From Peredibacter starrii (GTDB taxonomy: Bacteria > Bdellovibrionota > Bacteriovoracia > Bacteriovoracales > Bacteriovoracaceae), in the NCBI RefSeq assembly GCF_034259205.1, contig NZ_CP139487.1, positions 1,860,001 to 1,924,000 on the forward strand: 64,000 nucleotides of DNA. The letters are read 5' to 3'. The stretch's first letter is position 1; every line of letters starts with the position of its first letter. A model generated the notes under the pieces. The model saw nothing but the letters and a program-made list of their open reading frames with translations, did no database searches and was not told the origin of the DNA. This document shows positions 58,852-64,000 of this stretch, piece after piece. The translations under genes and the position numbers were made by a program.

Positions 58852-60177
58852 TTATGTCCACTCACCTTTAAGAATTAGTTTGACCGTGGTTCCCGAAGGG
58901 GCGTCCCCTTGGGCCTCAATTGATTCAACCACCACCTGACCGCCATACATTTCAACAAATGACTTCATGATATGCATACCGAAACCAGTTCCGATTTCGC
59001 CCATGGTTCCAGGTCGGGACGTCTTTTTATTGATATCGAAAAGTCCTTTAATCAATTGTGTGGGAATTCCAATCCCTGAATCCTTGATCTCAATGGCATA
59101 GCTGCCTTGGTTAACAGGATAGGCGTTAATGACGATTTTGCTTCCGATAGGAGAGAACTTGATGGCGTTGGAAATAATATTACCCAGTACTTGATTATTG
59201 AAGCTGATGGGCTCTACTAAGACATTAAGACCCGCGTTCTTGTCCCAATGGTACTCAATCGCCAGATGTTTTCGTTCAAGCTCATTGCTAAAAACTCGCG
59301 TGACATACTCCACGGCACTATTGAGTGAAACCATCGTTAGATCCACGTTGGCCTTGCCCTTACTGACGGCATACATCTTACGAATGTTCTGAGTAATTTC
59401 GAGCATGGCCTCAGAGGCCTGGGTCGCGATCTCAAGACCTCGGCTATTTTCACCTTCAGGGATTTGCTTTTTAGCGAGCGAGAGCCCGATGGCAATTCTT
59501 CCCAGTGGGTTGGCCAAATCGTGAAAGAGTACGCGGAAGAGATCATCGATTTTTTGACTTTGTTTCTGAAGAAGTTCTTCTGTGTGTTGTCGTAGTCCTG
59601 CGTAAACCACCACAAGAGTTGTACTGATAAACACCCAACCAAAAACAAGAAGAGCGTGAGACCAGACAAATCCCGTCTCTGAGATGAGATTGGGGCATTC
59701 ATAACCAATAAGATGAAGGATAAAAAATCCGAAGGCCACCAGCGAAGAAGTCACACTCCAGGTAATAGCACCTTTCTGCGCGCAGATAACGCCACCAATG
59801 AGTGGCAAAACTCCGAACCAGATTAAAATGTTACTCGTGAAACCGCCGGTATAATAAGTGAAGGTAGATTGATGAATGATACCCGCACCTAAAAGTACGT
59901 TAGAGATGAAGTAAGTGTTGTTAGTCACACGGAATAAAAGTGGTGAAAACAAATGCACCAACGAACAGATAAGACCGATGATACCAGGAACAGGTGAAGA
60001 GATCGTAAAGCTCGCTAGAATAGCGTACGACCACATCAAGACACCCGTACATAGAACCGTCACAATTTGCGAGTGAATCTGACGTCGATCGATGTCGTTC
60101 AGGCGCACCCTGTGATAAGACACAAAGTTATAAATGGTGAAGTACCAGCCAAGGGCCGGTATCTTTTTTAATTGCAT
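58852..60177 (-). CDS. Six-helix membrane histidine kinase
   Basis: 441 residues. Five or six N-terminal membrane helices (to about 205) precede a HisKA-like domain with His in VLFHDLANPLGRIAIG and an HATPase (NIISNAIKFSP, DSGIGIP, GTGFGMHIMKSF). The H-box HDLANPL is of the type found in HPK subfamilies without a separate dimer helix. No regulator adjacent. Confidence 0.88.
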   Translation of the reverse strand: MQLKKIPALGWYFTIYNFVSYHRVRLNDIDRRQIHSQIVTVLCTGVLMWSYAILASFTISSPVPGIIGLICSLVHLFSPLLFRVTNNTYFISNVLLGAGIIHQSTFTYYTGGFTSNILIWFGVLPLIGGVICAQKGAITWSVTSSLVAFGFFILHLIGYECPNLISETGFVWSHALLVFGWVFISTTLVVVYAGLRQHTEELLQKQSQKIDDLFRVLFHDLANPLGRIAIGLSLAKKQIPEGENSRGLEIATQASEAMLEITQNIRKMYAVSKGKANVDLTMVSLNSAVEYVTRVFSNELERKHLAIEYHWDKNAGLNVLVEPISFNNQVLGNIISNAIKFSPIGSKIVINAYPVNQGSYAIEIKDSGIGIPTQLIKGLFDINKKTSRPGTMGEIGTGFGMHIMKSFVEMYGGQVVVESIEAQGDAPSGTTVKLILKGEWT

Positions 60178-60247
60178 AAAGAGCTTATCGGGTTTTTTAG
60201 GCCTGTATTAACAATTGGACTAAAGGTTTTTATATCCTGAAGTTTCC

Positions 60248-60994
60248 TTAGTATACGTTCTTAAGCTTAACTTCCGACAAAACTGCTTCGACTGATTTAA
60301 GGAGCGTATCCTGGTTAATCATGTCCTTCCCAAGGGAGTATTCTTTAGGGGCGAGGAGCTTTTCAATGGAATGGCTCTCTTTATTGATCTTAGTCGTAAC
60401 CGAAGACGTATCAAGCTTTTTCACCTGGAAATCGTACTTCATCACCAATTTATCTTCATCCATTGAGAACGTAAGATTCAGTGATTCAATGTTGGCCATG
60501 TCACGTGATGTTGGTGGCAAAAGTTTAAATTCGACACCTTTCTTAGAGGCCTTGAATTCTTTTTGCTTAAAGCGGTGAAACGTATCCAAAAGACCCACGA
60601 TTTTTGTGTAGAGTGCCTTAGGCTCAATCTTAGATTGTAAATGGTTTTCGTTAAACTGACGGCCATAGGCGAGGTAGTAGCTGGCCTTTTTATCTGTCAC
60701 TGGAGAATTTGGTCCCACGTTAAATGAGAAAGAAAGCTCTGCTTCTTCTCCGGCCTTAAGTTCTTTTTGCTCAAATGTCGTTGTGGCATCAAGCTTCAAC
60801 GCACCTTCAGCACGAGCATGGATTTTTTTTATTTCAGCATAGGCAAGACCCACTCCTGCGTCAGCAAGACTGATGGTTTCTGTGCCGTGGTTTTTAACTT
60901 TAAGCGTTCCATTTATGCTGGAGCCCTGCTGCCAGGATTCACCAACGGTTTCAATGTTCCACTCTAGAGGCTTATTAAAAAATGTTCCTTTCAT
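60248..60994 (-). CDS. Hypothetical beta-rich cytoplasmic protein
   Basis: 248 residues, no signal peptide. Repeated beta-strand pattern (GTLKVKNHGTETISLADAG, EAELSFSFNVGP) in the N-terminal two thirds recalls an arrestin or Ig-like fold such as Spo0M, but this is a guess. Divergent from the VOC gene at 61055. Confidence 0.55.
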   Translation of the reverse strand: MKGTFFNKPLEWNIETVGESWQQGSSINGTLKVKNHGTETISLADAGVGLAYAEIKKIHARAEGALKLDATTTFEQKELKAGEEAELSFSFNVGPNSPVTDKKASYYLAYGRQFNENHLQSKIEPKALYTKIVGLLDTFHRFKQKEFKASKKGVEFKLLPPTSRDMANIESLNLTFSMDEDKLVMKYDFQVKKLDTSSVTTKINKESHSIEKLLAPKEYSLGKDMINQDTLLKSVEAVLSEVKLKNVY

Positions 60995-61054
60995 GGCCCA
61001 AACTTTATCCCGTCCTTTTGGCTTTTTAAAGGAAAAAGCTTAAGCTTCTGAGTT

Positions 61055-61429
61055 ATGAAACTTCATCATGTTGCTTTGATCGTGAGTTCTCTTGAAAAGT
61101 CCCTGAGCTTCTATCAGGAGGCGTTGGGATTTAGTGTTCTACGAAAAGAATTTCGTGAAGAGCGGAATTCCTGGAAAGTGGATTTGGTGAGAGATGAGAT
61201 TCAGCTTGAGATATTTACCTTTCCGGGTGCGCCTGCCAGACCTTCTTATCCCGAGGCAATGGGACTAAGACACCTTGCTTTCTCAGTGGAAAACATCGAA
61301 GCATTTCATCAGGAATTAAAAGGGAAGAAGATTCAGGTGGAAGAAATAAGGGTCGATCATCAGACCGGGAAAAAGTTTTTCTTCTTCGCCGATCCGGATA
61401 ATCAACCCTTAGAAATTTACGAAAATTAA
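61055..61429 (+). CDS. VOC protein of YaeR type
   Basis: 124 residues closely matching the E. coli YaeR layout: LHHVALIVSSLEKSLSFYQ, EERNSWKVDLV, LEIFTFPGAPARPSYPEAMG, LRHLAFSVENIEAF, VDHQTGKKFFFFADPDNQPL. Metal ligands H, E, H, E are kept. Likely lactoylglutathione-lyase-like; the true substrate is unknown. Confidence 0.88.
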   Translation: MKLHHVALIVSSLEKSLSFYQEALGFSVLRKEFREERNSWKVDLVRDEIQLEIFTFPGAPARPSYPEAMGLRHLAFSVENIEAFHQELKGKKIQVEEIRVDHQTGKKFFFFADPDNQPLEIYEN

Positions 61430-62280
61430 CGAGGCAGAGTACAACCGCGACGAGATAGGTCGAAGTTGAAGTCTGGAGTTAGACAAGTGTAAACGTTGTA
61501 AGTCTGTTGACCGTAACGAACACCTTTTCTCACTTCAACCTGGCCGGCCTGATCAACTTCACATGGGTTGTTCATTGTACAACGACGACCGCTTTCGTTT
61601 GAAGTGTTATTGATACCGATTACACGTCTCTCACCGCGAGCGATGATTGGTGAACCAGAAGTACCGCCGATAGTGTCACAGCCTTCTGTGTAACGGATTG
61701 AATCAGTAAATGTCCAATCAGCTTCTCTGATCTGGTAAACGAAACCATCGATGTCACAGCTGTAACCACGGTCCCAGTAACCAGAAATGATATCAATGCT
61801 CACACCAGCTTGTGGACGAACAGAATCAAGTAGGAAAGGACGAACTTTCGTACGAGCGATGATCTCGTTGTACGATTCAGTTAGCTCATAGAAAGCAACA
61901 TCTGTGTTTGTCATTGTAGCGAAAAGAATCTTTGTCGCTTGGATGTTGTGAAGTTTGAAATTCACATCATAAAGCTTAAGTGAGCGAGGAGCTGAACGGT
62001 TTACCCATACTTCACCTGGCTTAAGGAATCCGCCTGGAGCAGATACACAGTGACCGTTAGTCATCATGATTGCTTTAGCTGTAAGAGGCATACCGTTGAA
62101 AGCAACGAGTGAGCCTGAACAGTTAGATAATTTCACAATACCTTCGAAGTCATAGTTACGAGCTTCGAAAGATTGAACTGATTTAAGATTTGAACGCTCA
62201 AGAGCGTTGTGTGGGGCAACTGGGAAAGCGAAAGCGGCCGTGCTAACCAGTGCGAATGCAAGAGCGAAAAGAGTTTTCAA
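61426..62280 (-). CDS. Secreted trypsin-like serine protease, TTG start
   Basis: 284 residues. Signal peptide (KTLFALAFALVSTAAFAF). Catalytic H77 in MTNGHCVS, D127 in NTDVAFYE and S208 in GGTSGSPI complete the chymotrypsin-fold triad. The start is TTG, five bases after AGGAGG; no ATG fits. A hairpin pairs that SD with an upstream CCTCC (62285-62307), so translation is probably held back. Exported. Convergent with the YaeR-type gene. Confidence 0.88.
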   Translation of the reverse strand: MKTLFALAFALVSTAAFAFPVAPHNALERSNLKSVQSFEARNYDFEGIVKLSNCSGSLVAFNGMPLTAKAIMMTNGHCVSAPGGFLKPGEVWVNRSAPRSLKLYDVNFKLHNIQATKILFATMTNTDVAFYELTESYNEIIARTKVRPFLLDSVRPQAGVSIDIISGYWDRGYSCDIDGFVYQIREADWTFTDSIRYTEGCDTIGGTSGSPIIARGERRVIGINNTSNESGRRCTMNNPCEVDQAGQVEVRKGVRYGQQTYNVYTCLTPDFNFDLSRRGCTLPR

Positions 62281-62284
62281 AATT

Positions 62285-62307
62285 TCCTCCTAAGATTTTT
62301 TGGAGGA
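62285..62307 (-). promoter_or_regulatory. SD-sequestering hairpin before the serine protease
   Basis: On the minus strand TCCTCC (from 62307) pairs with GGAGGA (62290-62285), the latter being the SD of the TTG start at 62280. The loop is 11 nt. Pairing would block the ribosome, suggesting translational control of the protease. Confidence 0.5.
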
Positions 62308-62318
62308 TTTTTATATCA

Positions 62319-62356
62319 AGGGAAGGAACTGACCGTCCTTCCCTGTAAGTTTTTTT
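62319..62356. terminator. Hairpin between diiron-protein and protease genes
   Basis: AGGGAAGGA/TCCTTCCCT arms (9 bp) with an 8-nt loop, then GTAAG and seven T on plus. On minus it lies after the diiron gene, where the trailing sequence is weaker. It likely ends the upstream operon. Confidence 0.5.
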
Positions 62357-62379
62357 GAGTAATTAAGTGTACACAGAGG

Positions 62380-63000
62380 TTAGGCCGCTTTGACCTTCTT
62401 ATGTTGCTCGAGAATACAGTGCATCATTTGCTGATAAAGCTCTTCTGAGTAATGAAGATTGCGGAGAATACACTCTTGTTCATTCTGAGAAAGGGATGAA
62501 ATGGTCTTAATGGCTTCTTCCAGATGATGAGGATCCTCCTCTGCATGGACCTTTAGAAACAGTACAGATCCTTTATGAAGATCTTTGATCTCCATGTAGC
62601 TATCTTTGGCCCAGTTTACGGCGAGACCTTCTAGAAACAGGATGTAGCCCAAGAGGCTGGTCCCGCCTTCAAAAGAAATTCGATAATACTGTGAGTGGTA
62701 GAAGGCCTGAGTGGGAATCATTTCCTGATACTGCGAAATGTTTTTTCCCAGACGTTCGATGTCCTTTAGCGCCAGAAGATCGTGACGTTCTTCTTCGCCC
62801 AAGTGATGCTCGAAATGATGTCGCAGTTCCTCGTTTTTCAGGTGGGGCAGAGAATAACCCAGAAGAGAAGTGGAGTGGCGAACAAAAAAATATGTCTGGG
62901 CGAGCCATTCGCCATAGACCTCTTTGTCTTTAAACAAAGTCGAAGGATTGTTTTTGGAAAACTTTTTCATCGAATCCTGATAGGCCTTTTTGATATTCAT
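62380..63000 (-). CDS. Haem-oxygenase-like diiron oxidase (HDO type)
   Basis: 206 residues, all-helical. E70/E71 and H73 (LGEEERHDLL), E124 (LFLEGLAVNW) and H152-x3-D156-x2-H159 (VHAEEDPHH) match the ligand set of haem-oxygenase-like diiron oxidases and oxygenases such as UndA. It starts two bases after the GNAT-like gene stop, so the two are translationally linked. The reaction is not known. Confidence 0.75.
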   Translation of the reverse strand: MNIKKAYQDSMKKFSKNNPSTLFKDKEVYGEWLAQTYFFVRHSTSLLGYSLPHLKNEELRHHFEHHLGEEERHDLLALKDIERLGKNISQYQEMIPTQAFYHSQYYRISFEGGTSLLGYILFLEGLAVNWAKDSYMEIKDLHKGSVLFLKVHAEEDPHHLEEAIKTISSLSQNEQECILRNLHYSEELYQQMMHCILEQHKKVKAA

Positions 63001-63002
63001 AA

Positions 63003-63719
63003 CTATGCCACCTTTTTGAAAGGAACAATGTTCGAAGTTACTTCAAATTCACTGACGTGATCGAGACGAGTCCATAAATCTGAAAAGAGGGAAGAAAGAT
63101 TTTTCCTCTGAATCATCGCCTCAATTCCTGATCGTTCATAGGCCACGAGTTGTGCCGCCAGAGGAACCCCATAGTAGTTGAAAGGGTGATTTTGATTCAG
63201 AACCGTGGCGCCAAATTCCTCACCACCCGCGTTCTGCATACCGCGAGTGAGATTCAAGTGACCGGCCATGACACCACTCATGGAATTCAGAAAACGCAGA
63301 TGGTTGTAGTAGAAAAGAATTTCTTTCCATCTCACCACGTGTCCTTTACCGGTAAATTCAGGACTCACAGTGAACTGTGAGCAGATAATACAGTCGGGAG
63401 AAATTTGTCGAAGTTCATTGAAGGCCTCCTGAGTCCATGGTTTAAACCAGGAGTGATCAGGCATTGGACCTTTTGATAAAGTGCCATGAGTGAAGGAGGC
63501 CAGACCCACACAACGGTCTTGATAAAACAAAACTCCCATCTCATCCGGAATGATAAACCCATCTGAACTTAAGGGTTCTTTCACACCAATTTCAGAGCGA
63601 AACTTTTCCCATGCGGTCCTCCAAACCTGGTAAGCGGCATAGTACTCTTTCTCGTAGCCCTCTAATGGATGTCGAGATGGCATTAACACGTACTTCAGAT
63701 CTTTAACCCAGCTTTCCAT
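63003..63719 (-). CDS. GNAT-like N-acyltransferase
   Basis: 238 residues. GVLFYQDRCVGLASF, then SQFTVSPEFTGKGHVVRWKEI fits the acyl-CoA or acyl-carrier binding core of a GNAT, similar in layout to N-acyl amino acid synthases. The rest of the fold is FYGVPLAAQLVAYERSG at the C-terminus. Directly before the diiron gene in one operon. Substrate unknown. The upstream 63720-63889 holds no gene. Confidence 0.6.
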   Translation of the reverse strand: MESWVKDLKYVLMPSRHPLEGYEKEYYAAYQVWRTAWEKFRSEIGVKEPLSSDGFIIPDEMGVLFYQDRCVGLASFTHGTLSKGPMPDHSWFKPWTQEAFNELRQISPDCIICSQFTVSPEFTGKGHVVRWKEILFYYNHLRFLNSMSGVMAGHLNLTRGMQNAGGEEFGATVLNQNHPFNYYGVPLAAQLVAYERSGIEAMIQRKNLSSLFSDLWTRLDHVSEFEVTSNIVPFKKVA

Positions 63720-63889
63720 ATGTCTCCCTTGTGTTCAGCGCAAGAAAGCATAAGGGGATTCTTAATGTATTGAGTCTTAGACGGAAATTAGACAAATATA
63801 AGTAGCGGAACCCAAAAGGATTTAAAAGGCAGTCTTAAGAAAAATTATAAAATCTATTAAGAGACTTCCTATGGAAGTTGGCAGCAGGT

Positions 63890-64000
63890 TCAGGTAATCA
63901 GGTCACTTTTCTGTTTAGTTTCCTTGAAGCTTTTGGCCGTGCTCTTCTTGAGGCTCACGGTAACGGTGGTTCCCTTGTCCATGCCGTCTGAGTGGATGTG
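63890..64000 (-). CDS. Histidine kinase, C-terminal fragment
   Basis: Last 36 codons of a gene running off the right edge. IHSDGMDKGTTVTVSLKK is the end of a HATPase domain (G/S-D-G..GTTVTVSL), followed by a Lys/Ser-rich tail. Confidence 0.65.
   Translation of the reverse strand, partial: HIHSDGMDKGTTVTVSLKKSTAKSFKETKQKSDLIT

Noticed and set aside
63864-63878. ACTTCC-TAT-GGAAGT palindrome near the right edge
   Set aside because: Short arms with a 3-nt loop and no T-run; too weak to call a terminator or operator.
1-64000. tRNA, rRNA, CRISPR arrays, insertion sequences and prophage genes
   Set aside because: I looked for conserved cores, repeats and transposase or integrase motifs and saw none that hold up.

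Overview
The window reads as chromosomal DNA of a Gram-negative predatory-type bacterium, most likely a member of the Bdellovibrionota (Bacteriovorax/Peredibacter-like). This is inferred from the dense gene packing, the many CGGG-type lipoproteins, the secreted hydrolases and the lineage-typical paralogue sets, not from a marker gene. No rRNA, tRNA, CRISPR array, prophage or insertion sequence was recognised. Both ends cut genes: an EamA permease C-terminus on the left and a histidine kinase C-terminus on the right.

Region 0-31 kb is rich in accessory and stress genes. It holds four BON-domain proteins in a near-tandem array (2994-5686), two hemerythrin-like proteins, a CBS-pair protein, a DUF3606 protein and orphan CheY-like receivers. 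It also holds a dispersed set of tiny, acidic secreted proteins and several paralogous families: three lipoproteins with an EF-hand-like loop, two protein-glutaminase-like enzymes, and a tandem pair of HExxHxxGFxH lipoprotein metalloproteases. A 1,030-residue exported coiled-coil protein (19469-22561) sits in the middle. At 29.9-30.15 kb an apparently non-coding stretch contains a candidate small RNA with its own promoter and terminator, followed by an attenuator-like element upstream of folE.

Region 31-50 kb is mostly housekeeping or signalling: a PAS/GAF histidine kinase, an M32 carboxypeptidase, ArfB, a GIY-YIG protein, PlsC, a degenerate HD-GYP protein and a YgiQ radical SAM enzyme. It also has a HigBA-like toxin-antitoxin pair with a palindromic operator and the ABC-F protein Uup. 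A Cpx-like envelope-stress module follows, in which kinase and regulator are divergent from a Spy/CpxP lipoprotein with a CpxR-box-like repeat between them.

Region 50-64 kb contains the most striking system: a LysR regulator divergent from a PvcA-type isonitrile synthase and a PvcB-type Fe(II)/2-oxoglutarate oxygenase. This is a minimal isocyanide biosynthetic cassette. Further on are a YbiT/DUF1304/GDPD operon, a transglutaminase-elicitor-like secreted protein, a trypsin-like protease with a TTG start under a Shine-Dalgarno (SD)-sequestering hairpin, and a two-gene GNAT-like plus haem-oxygenase-like diiron protein operon that may make a small molecule.

Two regulatory patterns recur. Many genes without a Shine-Dalgarno carry a -10 hexamer 6-7 nt before ATG, implying leaderless mRNAs. 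A 20-nt motif is shared at matching distance (55 and 59 nt) upstream of the hemerythrin/receiver operon and the CBS operon.
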